The notes beneath the pieces are model-generated. The model was given only the letters and a program-made list of their open reading frames with translations. It did no database searches and was not told the DNA's origin. Below, piece by piece: positions 49,101 through 59,387 of a stretch of DNA of 64,000 nucleotides. The translations under genes and the position numbers were made by a program. The stretch is from Trachythela sp. YZ-2020 (taxonomy: Eukaryota > Cnidaria > Anthozoa > Malacalcyonacea > Clavulariidae): NCBI GenBank assembly GCA_016169945.1, contig JADLSH010000393.1, positions 6,148,501 through 6,212,500 of the forward strand, read 5' to 3'. Positions within the stretch are counted from its first letter, which is position 1; each line of letters begins with the position of its first letter.

Positions 49101-52100
49101 CACGTGTCAAATATCAAATTTATTAGGCAATGATTTAGGCAGAAGCAGAAGCCTCTGGACGGAAGCAGTCGGGCTAGTATTAGTATCAACAGTCAGTATC
49201 AGTAATGTAATGGGCAACTGGCAAACCTGTACATGTGCCCAAAATTTCCGTCTATTTGAGGAAGGTTGGAAAAACCAAAATCCTACCCGGAAGAAGGTTG
49301 AAAAGAATTTGCAACTCTGAGGTGGTAAACTAGAAAATTGAATCCATGACAAAACCCCTCATGACAAATACCTTGCCGACAAAATCCCCACCAACAAAAT
49401 CCCGAGATGACAAAAAACCCAAATTGCTGAATTCAGACAAAAATCTCACATTTCTCTTTATCAATTTTTTAAATCTATTTATCAGAACATCTATATTTCT
49501 CAAAAATACTATTGTTTGAATAAAAGTGTAGGATCCACTAAGAATAAAAGGGTAGGATCATCTTATTATTTCATTGTTTGAAGTTAATATGATGTCATAA
49601 GTTTCCTCCAGCTTGCAACGATTTGAACAGATCGCATGGTACAGATCCCAGACAGCTGATTGGATAAAAGCGTAACAACGCCCACTTTGATCCTACCACA
49701 ATGAGTTTAATTCAGGTACCGTAAACTTTATTTTACATATTAGAATTTCTGAGAAATATACGTATGTTACTTACCGACTGGGAGGTTCTTGCTGGAAAAG
49801 TAAGTATTTTCCAGTACGAACCGACCGAAACGGTATAAATAACGTTTCTTTTTTTTTCTTCATGGAAAGTTTAATTTATATAAGATTCCAATGTTGTTCG
49901 AGATCAGTGGCGTTGCCTAATCGAAACATCTTGCAAAATTTGAAAGCTGACAAGCAAAAATCGTTAAGGAAACATATCTTTTTACATTAAATTCATATAA
50001 TGGCAGCTATTTTTGGCTGTTCAAGCGTTTTCATGTTGCTGTTGAAGTGTTCAAACCGACTGGTTAACCCGGTACTAGCCTAGGTAGGATCTATTCTAAA
50101 AGACCACACAAGTCAGACAACAGTAAAACAATGAACACGAGGCAATAAATTATGAACACGAGTAAAACATATGAACAGCAGTGAACACGAGTCAAACAAA
50201 CACTCTATTAAGCGTGAAGTCGCTGGGGGCCTGGGGCTATTGAAATTACCCTATTCCCCCACATATAGAATTATGCACCTATAAGCGGATATTTACAATT
50301 TTTCGAGGTCAGTTTTCGAATGAAAATGGTCGTTTAAATTTAACATTAGGTTTGCTGGTCCAAAGACTGGGAATGATGTTAATGAAGAGCTTAAAAGTCT
50401 TAGGAAATCTAAATTTAAAAAAGAATTTAAAAATATATTATTGCAGTCCTACTCTAATAAGTGGATATCTTTTGCTAGCGATATCTTGCTGTAAATATTA
50501 GTTTACTACTGTAAGCTGACTGTCTTCGTCAGCCCTTAAGGCGGATCTCCACTAGACGATTTTTATGACGATCATCTGAAAAATTCGCGACGAACATGCG
50601 TAGTAGGAAATAAATGATCGTTAAAGAGATCGTCAAGCGCTCGACGAAAAGTAGAACTGGTTTCTAGTGGAGATCCGCCTTTAGGTTGTTACAGTTAGCT
50701 TGTACCTACTACAAGGTTTCAATCATACTATACCTTGTAAATAACAGTTAATTATGGTACGTACTTAATAAATTATCTTATCTTATCTCATCTTTAAAAA
50801 TCCCTGTATACTGTGGGCGCGCCATCGTTCTCCAACAAAATAGGTCACTAATCATAATCATCGTTTTAGTACTAGTACTGTGCCTCTGGCCTTCTTACTA
50901 ATTATGTACATAGCCATAGCTTTTGGTGGCTTGTTGTAATATGTATAATTATTATGTCACGGAAACTAACGAATTATATAGTTTTTCACTTTCAAACACA
51001 AAACTCTTTGTACAATGAATATACACAACGATATAGTACAGTTTTACATGATAGCATTCACAGTGGCGTAGCCAGCCCGCCGATTTGGTCCCGCGATGCA
51101 AATTTAAAATATTATCATTATTAATTTCTTTAGAAATTGATTGTTTTCACCGTCAATGAACACGAACAAATTTGCATAGCGGGACTAAATCGGCGGGCTG
51201 GCTACGCTACTGAGCATTCACTAATATTGAATATAGGCAGCAGTATATAGTTACGAAATCACTCTGTCTCTGAGCGGCCTAAGACGGTCAGTCTGTAGCA
51301 ATATAATCCAGTAGACCTCGTGTCATTCTGTCAACATTTAACAGTGCCTGGTGGATTATAGATATACATCAATGTCCCAAATCTTTAGTTAAATTAGAGA
51401 ACAAACGCTTAGGGAAGCTATGTCTCTGCAGTGGGTGAACAAAAAAGATGGCTGACAGGCACATGTTTATATTTTTAAACGTTTTATATATTATATTCTT
51501 ATTAAAAACAACTATAAAAAGTAACTAGGAATTTAGTTATGTAGACATTGACCGATTTCCATTTAGTTATGTATACATTGACCGGGAAACCGGTCAATTG
51601 CAAAGTGTTTTGGTGGAGATCGTGAATGGGATACAAATATTTTCAAAACGAAACTTTGTGGAAGATATATCTGCCAGAGGGCAACATGGTTTGTTTTGAG
51701 AGAGAGGAGAGACAGAGAACATGAGTCTAAAAAGTTAGAAGCTGAGGAAAGAGAGCGTGTGTGTTTATGAGAATTGGAGGAAAAAGAAAAGGAATGGAAA
51801 TTGCGAGAAAGAGAGAAAGAAACCGAAAGAAAACATGAACTGACAATGAATTGAAACAACTAGAGTTACAAAGTGCGAATGTTGAGATAAGTAGTGTTAT
51901 AATATAACATTTATAGTACGCGCGTGCTGATTGGTCGAGAAGCGTGTTTCTATAACTGTATAGAAACACGGAAATTTTCCCGCCAAAATTTAAAATCATA
52001 AAAAAAACAAATTTAATGCGAATTATAAAACTTTGAATACTATTTAAAAACAATTTTAATGCTTTTACACATTTTTGACTGTTAATTTTCAAACAGAGTT

Positions 52101-55100
52101 GTTTTCTTGCAGCGAAATTGACGAGCAAAGGTCAGCATGCGTACGTAATGAGAATTTGTAAATTAATCGAGTTTAAAAAATGTCTTTTGAGTTATATTAT
52201 AAAAGAAATAGAAAACATTTTTTCCTATGTTTCTATACACTTATAGAAACACTTGTGGGAGTTTTGGAGAACTCGAAATAACGTGGAAAAACTCGCCCTA
52301 CGGGCTCGTTTTCCCACTGATTATTTCTCGTTCTCCCAAACTCCCACGCGTGTTTCTATAAGTGTATAGAAACACGGAAAATGTTTTCTATTTCCTAATT
52401 AGTAACACATCGGCGGCAAAATTATCTAAATTGCCAACATTTGTTGATAGTAAGGATGACTTAGGTAGTTATTTGCAAAGATTTGAACGCTTTGCTAAGA
52501 ATAATAACTGGGATAAGTCGACATTGTAAACTTCGCTTAAGTGAATTGCATACTGGTAGAGCTTGAGATGTTTATTCAAGATTATCAGAGACAGCTGCAA
52601 TTGATTACAAGCAGCTAAAAGAAGCTTTTTTTAAGGGGTATGAACTTACTGAGAATGGCTTTAGAACGAGGTTCAGGGAGGGAAAGCCAGAAGACGGGGA
52701 AAGCCAAGACACCCCTAAATGTTGGCACCCGTGCCCAAACGTTACAAGAAATACTTTTTAACGGGCACCGGGGCCATGGGGAAAGGCACCCCCACATTCT
52801 AGTGATTACGGTGTGTTTTGTTAGCGTTTGAAGTGCTCTGCGTCAATTTTCATGTGAGACTTGTATGTAAACTACGATGACCGACAGGAATACTATACTG
52901 TTCTTTTGATTGAAATGAAAAATAATCAATAGTATATGGATTCATCCTCGGATTCATCGGCCACGAATCCCGGAGTTTTAGATGCACAGAAGAGCTAACA
53001 CCCAGTTTGATTTGGGATCCCATCTATTCAATCAATTTTTAGGTGTTATTTATCATTCAAATTAGTTTGTTCTTTCTGTTTTTCTTCGTTTTTCGCTACG
53101 TATTCGCAAGGCGCCATGATGTAGAAAATCAACGAATCGTTTTGCGCATGCTCAAACTAGATTACTTCCGGAATATTTTGGGCACGACCCCGCTCGCTAG
53201 ACGGGCCGAGACTGATGATGACGATGACGATGACGATGACGATAAACCTTATTTAAAAATCACACGCTAGCCTCGTGGGGGCGTGTCCATTACATAAATA
53301 TATAAATTATAACAAGATAAAATTTTTTTTACATATTTACAATAGTCAACCTAATATTATGGCTATAATAATTATATTTACAGTTTATTGTGAGAAATTG
53401 TGAGCACCGATTCCGTTTTTAAATATTCGCAATGAATCCGAATCACGCAAATCTGCAGGTAAGGAATTCCACAATTTTGCCCCGTCGTAAGAAAAACTTT
53501 TTCTAATATTTTCAGTCCTGGGAAAAGGGATTTGCAGAGATGTAGAGGAACCTCTGAGCTCGTAATCTGTGATATCAATTTTACGCATAAAAAGCACTAG
53601 CACAGGAAGTCTCGGCATCTTCAAAAGTCAAAGGTGGCGTGCCCAAAACTTTGGGCACCAGTGCAAACTTTTAGGGGTGCCGTGCCGAAAACGTTTGTCG
53701 TGTAAACCGGCCTTTGGTTATTAAAGAGCAGTTTTTACTTTCCTGTCCAGAAGACCTAGAAATTATTTTATCTAAGAGCGAGGAATCTTGGAAGTTTGAA
53801 AGAGAATTGGCAAAGGCAGCTGATCAATTTCTTGTTGCTCATGAGAAAAAACTGTCAAGTTGGATAAAACCTAACTACAGAGTAAAGCAATGATGCCCGG
53901 CAAGATGGCTGTGCCCGGTATGCCCGGCAAGATGGCGGTGGTTAGTCTAAGTGTGCTATGCTTATTGGTTGGCATTGCTCACACTGGTCTTAGCACTGAC
54001 AAAAAATTTATTTTACCGCTCTAAACTACAAGTTACTAAGAAAATATTTTAGCAAAAATGTGGCTCACAACCTTTAACAAAGTTTCTGAAGCATGACCAT
54101 CATTGTTTGTCTATCACTATCGAGAAGCGACTTGTTGAGTGGCGACGTCTCAGTGAATCCTGGCCCGGCATGGTCCTTCTTACGTTGCTTTCTTCGAAAT
54201 GTAAGAAGCCAAAAAGCGGTTCAAAGTCAAGGAAACTATAGCGAAACGAAAATTAGTATTCTTCAAGATATTGTTTATGGTTTTGACTTAATTGGATGTC
54301 ATGGTTTGTTGTCTCTAACATCGAGAATTCGTTTACTGTAAAAATTACTGAAAATGATGCAAGAGCCCAAGCAAGGGGACTCCTTTTTAGCAATTTTTAT
54401 ATGAAACCAAATCCTGATGATAGGGACCACAAAAAATCATTCAGTTTAAGAGATGATAGGTTGCTATTATATCTAAAAGTCCTTCTAAAATATTACAAAT
54501 TTTAACGTAATTTCCATAATTTGCGGGACTGGGATAGAAAATTGGCGTCGCCACCTTAATTGATTCTAGAGGGCAAACGGTTGGATATTTTGACCAGGCA
54601 AAATATCAATATATTGCCATGATATGATAGCTATTCTATCTAATATAAACACCCGAAACGTCCAATAAATCCAGCATAGTGATTCTATAAAGTATATTGG
54701 GGAGCATCTTTTGGGACAAGCCTGGAAGTATTGGCACGAGTTAATCGTGGAACAGGTTGGATATTTTTAAAAAATTTTAAACTTCATCTTGGTTCGCAAT
54801 TGACAAATATCGAAGACGATTATGCTAAATCTTTGCGGTATATAATGCTTTTCATTTCGTATCAGTCCAATAAACCAGCTATGTAACCCCCCTCCCCGCG
54901 AATCATAGAAAGTTGTACCCAGGCTTTTCCTGTCACCAGGCTTATTATTTTATATTTGGCAGGCACCATAACGGTTTATATCTGGATCGAGCAAACTAAT
55001 CTATATGGATTATTATAAAATATGGATTATTATAAATAATCCATTCATGGTTTGTGAAACATCTATGACTAATTGTTTGTTGTTGCATTTAACAATCCCT

Positions 55101-58100
55101 ATAATGTTTATAAATAATCTATGACTGGTTTATAAACAATCTATGGATGGTGTAAGGATGGCAGAAGATTGCATTTAAAAATGCATGGATTGTTTATAGA
55201 TAATTCATAGTCCTTTCAAAATAATTTGTGGATTATTGAATATCACAAGAAACAATCTATAGTTTGTTTAGAAATAATCTGTGGATTATTAATTTGAGTA
55301 CAAATATTCTATATTTAAGAAATAGAAAACATTTTCCGTGTTTCTATACACTTATAGAAACACGCGTGGGAGTTTGGGAGAACGAGAAATAATCAGTGGG
55401 AAAACGAGCCCGTAGGGCGAGTTTTTCCACGTTATTTCGAGTTCTCCCAAACTCCCACAAGTGTTTCTATAAGTGTATAGAAACACAGGAAAAAATGTTT
55501 TCTATTTCTTTTATAATATAACTCAAAAGACATTTTTTAAACTCGATTAATTTACAAATTCTCATTATGTACACATGCTGACTTTGCTCGTCAATTTCGC
55601 TGCAAGAAAACAACTCTGTTTGAAAATTAACAGTCAAAAATGTGTAAAAGCATTAAAATTGTTTTTAAATAGTATTCAAAGTTTTATAATTCGCATTAAA
55701 TTTGTTTTTTTTATGATTTTAAATTTTGGCGGGAAAATTTCCGTGTTTCTATACAGTTATAGAAACACGCTTCTCGACCAATCAGCACGCGCGTACTATA
55801 AATGTTATATTATAAAACAAAATAGAAAATTTTGACCTAGTTTGCCGTAAACATATATTTTCTATTTGGCATCTCTATAATAATTTTCAAGATTAAACAC
55901 CAAATTTTGTTTTCAGAGTACTATTTTCGTGCAAAATGTGTAAAATCAACTTTGCCAGGCCATTCTTTTGGAAACCGACATTCACTGCACTGAGCAGTAA
56001 ATAGTGCGTCAGACCTATTGCTCAAATAACAAATCAGAAAGCGTGAAAACTCACTTGCTATGCAAAATATAGACTAAAATAATAGGTTATGTCCACAAGA
56101 AAAGAAAAAGTACTGGTTGTCTCGAAAGTTACTTCCTCCGGTCGAATATTTACGGACTTCGTGTTAGTTTAAGTAAAACTGCTCATTTCAGATTGTTCTG
56201 TAGTTTCGATGAACAAAGTGAAACATTAATAACATAAGCAATGAGTTTTGACCATATATTGTTGGCCTATTATCATAAACGTTGCAACAGTTGTTTTTGT
56301 AGCTTCATTTAGCCATCGTACGAAAAATATCGTTGACGTTATTTCACATTCTCCAGCAAATGTATGAAACATTAATCTCAATATTCTTTATGTGTTATTA
56401 GAAGCCGAAGCGATAATCAAAAGTCCAAGAGAGCACGGAGTTCATTGGGATTCTTTAGAGGATACACAAACATTCTCCTCCAAACAGAACAAGAACTTTC
56501 ATAACAGATTAGAACGCCAAACACTTCTCCGTGAGTTTGTACTGGGTCAGTTTAGTCATGCTGAAGATGGTGGTGGCAAACATTTTCTACGAAATAACAA
56601 GAAAGGCATACTGAATTCAACAGAAACGTTTGAAGTTCCCACTAAGAACAAGATTCATGTTCAAAAAACAGACAAGAAGATCCAAAAGTTAGCGAAAAGC
56701 GTAACCAGAAGATTAAGAAATAACCAAGTGGTTATATCTAAAACAAATGAAAGAAACAAAATCCATAAAAAACGTGGACATAGCTCTAGAAAAAAATGGA
56801 AAGAAAGGATATTTGAACATAATATAAACCATAGATTGAAGGGAAACGTATTCGATAGTAATCTTCGCAAAGTCAAAGATAAGAACTATCATCGCGCAAA
56901 AGCAGATAAGATCATTCTATTAAGATCAAAAAAGACAGGCCTATCAAAGACAGGATTTCCGTATGGATATAATCCTCCAGATAATTTTGATGACATTAAT
57001 GATAACACATACAACTATTTCTTACCAGGTAAAAATGATTATGACAAAAATATAGAATATAAAATGATTGATAGAACATGGCATAAAAATAACAATGAAG
57101 AAGCTGGTGAAATTAACTCCTATAAACCGAAAACATTCTCGTTAAGGAACCGGAATGGAAAATCATTCGGAACTAAAGAGACAAATACACATGATCCTGG
57201 AAGAAAATTTAGTGTAGAGAACGTTATCAGTACGAAACATTTTTTGAATAAGCAGAAAAATATAGCAAATAAAAACATACAACATGCGATGAATATTAAA
57301 AACAGTTATCGTGATGGTAAAATTCACGATGGTAAACTGGAAAGTGAATTTCGAAATGAAAATGGCCTACAAACAATCTCTGTGGAAAAAAGTATTAAAG
57401 TGGAAAATAATGATGGCATAGATGCAAAAAGGCAGTATGAAAACGAACAGGTTGGTAAAGATATTTATCAAAACAGGGATAATATTAATAATCAAAAGGA
57501 AATGGGACAACAAATAACTGATAGAAAATCATATACATCAAATGCTGAGGTTCAAGACAACGCTACAGAAGCGAGGAAGAATAACGAGAATAGCATCAGC
57601 AAAAATATAGTTCAAAGGAATGGCGAATTTGTCAGTAGGAATTCGATAAATAAATTTCCATCCAATTCCTACTCAGCCATAAAATGTTACGGCAATTGTA
57701 GTATTGGTAAAGTCTCTCGTGGTTCAGAAAATAATAGGTCACAGGTAAAAGTACTATGCAATAAACACGAAAATGTATCAACTCCCAATGAAAAATCATC
57801 GTGTAAATATGGAGATAAAGATAGCCTGATCAATTCAGATACCAATGAAGGTATTCTCAGTAAAAGTATAAAAAATCAAAGAAAATTTTATTCCCTATTG
57901 AAAGCTATTGCGGAAGATCATAAACTGAATAAAACAGAAACACCAATTATAAACGAGATCCAAAAAGGTGATGTTAGTCCACATTCATATAAAAGAGAAA
58001 GAAATCCTGCAAGTTTTGTTAAAGGGGTCATAACTCAGAAGAAGAGAAAAACTAAACAATATAACACCATGAAGAACAATTCATTATTACAACAAATGTT

Positions 58101-58924
58101 TAACATCCCCGTGAAGTTGATTGTTAATTTTTTTCGAAAATATATTTTTGGGAATACGGATCCTGGAGATATGGTGCTGAATGACATTTGGCAATTACCA
58201 AAACGCGGAAAAAGTAATATCGATCAAAAAACATCTGAGAACAATCATTCTAGAAAAGTTACTTTGCCTAAAACAGAAGAAAGTAGTTATTCCTCTGGAA
58301 AGAATATTTTCCCAAATTCTGGAATGATAAACAAGAAACAAGGTATACCAAAGAAATCAAAGTTTTCAAATAGCCCTTATTTCATCCCACTCACGCAAAA
58401 TGCACAAATTCGTGCTGATTGGAAAAACAAGAACAGCGACTTAGTAGAGAAAAACCCTTTTGAATCTAACATGAAACGTAGTGATATCTATTTCCCAGAA
58501 GGATTAACTGCATCCAAGAACGATGTTAAAAGTTCTCCTCGTTTAGCAGAAATACTAAATACGAGACAAACAATTCAATCTTTTGATATTCCTTCTTTGG
58601 GTAAAGACATGTACCAAGACAATAAATTTCAGACTAATTATCAGCATTCTTATGACAACAAAGATATTTCATCCTTCCAATATCCATGGAATGATGTTGG
58701 TAATGAATATTTACAGCCATCGCCACAATTAGCCAATCTAAAGAGCAATGAAGATACAAGTTATAGTTACTTGAACACAAGAAAAAAGACCCAAGAACAA
58801 TATTATAAACAGTATCTAACGTTGCAAGAGACCGCACACAGGCCTCCACCGTATACATTTCATATTTATCAAGGTAATCAAGGGCCACAAGGATATGAAA
58901 CTGAACATCGCTTTAAATACAGAG
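46107..58924 (+). CDS. Large secreted Lys/Asn-rich protein, two exons seen, 3' part outside recognition
   Basis: Exon 1 (46107-46212) encodes MNTHYTFTKHVPTVCVLIRW and a hydrophobic run ILISLAVLAKATFKC, a likely signal peptide or signal anchor, ending at G|GTAAGT. Exon 2 (56402-58924) follows a TGTTATTAG acceptor; G+AA makes Glu, so the phases agree. Exon 2 encodes 841 residues without a stop and ends at G|GTAAGT, again phase 1, the symmetric phase usual for extracellular modular proteins. The product is very basic and hydrophilic, rich in Lys, Asn, Ser and Gln. It has few cysteines, clustered around CYGNC, VLCNKHEN and SSCKYGDK, and the exon closes with YQGNQGPQGYE. Most of it is probably disordered. 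No family was recognised. An extracellular matrix or secreted role is inference, and further exons inside the 10.2-kb intron or downstream are possible. Confidence 0.6.
46603..47765 (+). mobile_element. LINE 3' fragment in the large intron
   Basis: ERDLGVLVDTNLTWNRQV near 46722 is the block after the polymerase active site. RRTLCLALV, then PHLEYATQI, then LERTQRRAILNIS follow, and a last block TTRIWKHLFDELN is near 47232. Several stops break it. The 3' end is AT-rich with 'aataaataaataa' near 47748-47762. The polymerase core is absent (5' truncation). It lies inside the intron of the large secreted-protein gene. Confidence 0.8.
47811..47994. repeat. Probable MITE end with GGCCCCGTCCACAC terminus
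   Basis: The right edge reads 'gtgtggacggggcctt', a GGCCCCGTCCACAC-type terminus read inward. The left end appears damaged ('cgcccgtccgcattc'), so the boundaries are approximate. Confidence 0.35.
48000..50538. other. Intron DNA, purine-rich block and short repeats
   Basis: 48180-48480 is a strongly purine-rich (GGAAG, GATAAGG) block on the plus strand without a frame. 49347-49440 contains repeats of 'gacaaaatcccc' variants. No gene or element end was recognised. Confidence 0.4.
49347..49440. repeat. Short degenerate tandem, GACAAAATCCCC-like units
   Basis: Units 'gacaaaacccctcat', 'gacaaataccttgcc', 'gacaaaatccccacc', 'aacaaaatcccgagat' and 'gacaaaaaaccc' follow one another with about 15-bp period. 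Confidence 0.65.
50539..50680. mobile_element. 142-bp Harbinger-type MITE, TTA duplication
   Basis: Perfect 18-bp ends AGGCGGATCTCCACTAGA are flanked by TTA on both sides (50536-50538 and 50681-50683). The 3-bp TTA duplication and AGG start match the MITE at 1784. Confidence 0.85.
51061..51212. mobile_element. 152-bp hAT-type MITE, 8-bp duplication
   Basis: The ends CAGTGGCGTAGCCAGCCCGC and the complement of the right end (CAGTAGCGTAGCCAGCCCGC) match over about 45 bp with three differences. AGCATTCA flanks both sides exactly (51053-51060 and 51213-51220). CAGTGGCGTAGC ends with 8-bp duplications are classic for hAT elements. Confidence 0.92.
51897..52394 (+). mobile_element. 498-bp compound palindromic element, copy 1
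   Basis: It interrupts the gag remnant and has an almost identical inverted copy at 55319-55815. The left section (51897-52203) is bounded by TTATAATATAAC and its complement. The right section (52205-52394) is one large near-perfect palindrome bounded by GAAATAGAAAACATTTT. Three 22-bp palindromes of type GTTTCTATA-N4-TATAGAAAC lie at 51946, 52229 and 52352. An imperfect flanking duplication (taagtagt/taattagt) is possible. Confidence 0.8.
52700..53713. mobile_element. Insertion in gag with Harbinger-MITE-like right end
   Basis: The right end, read inward, is AGGCCGGTTTACACGACAAA, sharing its first 13 bases with the TTA-flanked MITE at 1784. Further in, 'ggcacccctaaaagtttgca' is matched at the left by 'gacacccctaaatgttggca', so the left end seems to lack its outer 35 bases or so. 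Gag blocks resume directly after it. It contains a minus-strand LINE end. Confidence 0.6.
53213..53640 (-). mobile_element. LINE 3' end, minus strand, with (GATGAC)n tail
   Basis: On the minus strand the frame (53624 to 53385) reads IDITDYELRGSSTSLQIPFP, then RKSFSYDGAKLWNSLPADLR, the conserved last block of the LINE ORF2 carboxy terminus. The 3' region reads 'gcccccacgaggct' then 'ttaaataaggttt', followed by the (ATCGTC)n tail at 53213-53243. The end 'taaata-agg-tt' resembles those of the LINEs at 22640 and 62630. Confidence 0.85.
54093..54340 (+). mobile_element. LINE ORF2 start with 2A-like motif, fragment
   Basis: The frame starts MTIIVCLSLSRSDLLSGDVS and continues VNPGPAWSFLRCFLRNVRSQ, then KISILQDIVYGFDLIG. 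DVxxNPGP is the core of 2A-like ribosome-skipping peptides reported at the amino end of several animal LINE proteins. Here the usual Glu after Asp-Val is Ser. The following NVRSQ.. and ISILQDIVY blocks correspond to the first strands of the LINE endonuclease. It is truncated soon after by stops. Confidence 0.65.
54341..54999. other. Intron DNA, nothing recognised
   Basis: No element boundary or exon is supported. Confidence 0.4.
55000..55310. repeat. Degenerate AATAATC(TATGG) repeat field
   Basis: Many variants of 'ataatctatgactggtttataaac' and 'aataatctgtggattatt' follow each other on both strands with about 27-40 bp spacing, giving a field of imperfect direct and inverted repeats. Confidence 0.6.
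55319..55815 (-). mobile_element. 498-bp compound palindromic element, copy 2 (inverted)
   Basis: Reverse-orientation copy of 51897-52394, differing at only a few positions (for example 'gtacacatgctgac' against the complement of 'gcatgcgtac'). The same three 22-bp palindromes lie at 55340, 55463 and 55745. It lies 590 bp before the large exon of the secreted gene. Confidence 0.85.
55816..56401. other. 3' end of the large intron
   Basis: AT-rich sequence leading to the TGTTATTAG acceptor at 56401. A pyrimidine-containing tract ('ctcaatattctttatgtgttattag') precedes it. Confidence 0.5.
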
Positions 58925-59179
58925 GTAAGTGATATAATTATAATATTTCAAACCACCGGACCATGGGCAATACCATGATATAACCACTGCATTTAAAATC
59001 ATGCTGGAAGTGTGAAATTCCTGTATCAATAAGGATACTAGCCTGCGTGCAGTCCCAGACTCCCAAAGGAAGTAGGGACTGCGCAACTTCGACCGAAAGC
59101 TTGCTATGCCCACTTTCCCGATTTTGGGGAAAATAAATTAATTCGCTAAATATGCAGCTGCTCGAATACATTAACAAAT

Positions 59180-59387
59180 ATGGCGGCAACCAAAGGAGTA
59201 TTTGCTTATGCTCAGTTTTCTGTCGCCACTCTTACAGCGTGTACGCTTCTGGATGTTGAGAATTTTTATCCAGATCAAGAAGAAGCCTTGTGTGATTTTT
59301 TTAAAGGCAAAGATTTATTCTATTCAAAGATTTCGTGAAGACTGTATGGCAGTAGTCGTAGATGAAGCGCACTGTTTAGTACATTGA
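59180..59387 (+). pseudogene. RecQ-like helicase fragment, internally deleted
   Basis: The first frame reads MAATKGVFAYAQFSVATLTA, then VENFYPDQEEALCDFFKGKD, the Q-motif region before Walker A in RecQ-type helicases. After TCTATTCAAAG the frame shifts to EDCMAVVVDEAHCLVH, the DEAH box of motif II. The ATP-binding loop and everything between are missing, and a stop follows at once, so this is a truncated pseudogene. RecQ-like genes of this style occur in many copies in some cnidarian genomes (from memory). Confidence 0.75.

Larger units (their letters stand above)
51670..53880 (+). pseudogene. Gypsy-like gag remnant broken by two insertions
   Basis: Gag builds the particle of Gypsy/Ty3 retrotransposons. 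Part 1 (about 51690-51896) is a charged Glu/Arg/Lys coiled region. Part 2 (52395-52698) reads KLSKLPTFVDSKDDLGSYLQ, RFERFAKNNNWDKS and, after breaks, TAAIDYKQLKEAFF and ELTENGFRTRF, in the usual order of metazoan Gypsy gags. Part 3 (53716-53880) reads LVIKEQFLLSCPEDLEI and LAKAADQFLVAHEKKLSSW. The three parts are separated by a 498-bp element and by a roughly 1-kb block. No zinc knuckle, protease or polymerase follows, and long terminal repeats were not found. Family recognition is from block order, by eye. Confidence 0.7.

Noticed and set aside
51727..52128. 133-codon minus-strand frame, repeated as a plus-strand frame at 55575
   Set aside because: Both lie in the inverted 498-bp elements and adjacent gag; similarity follows from the DNA repeat, with no protein features.
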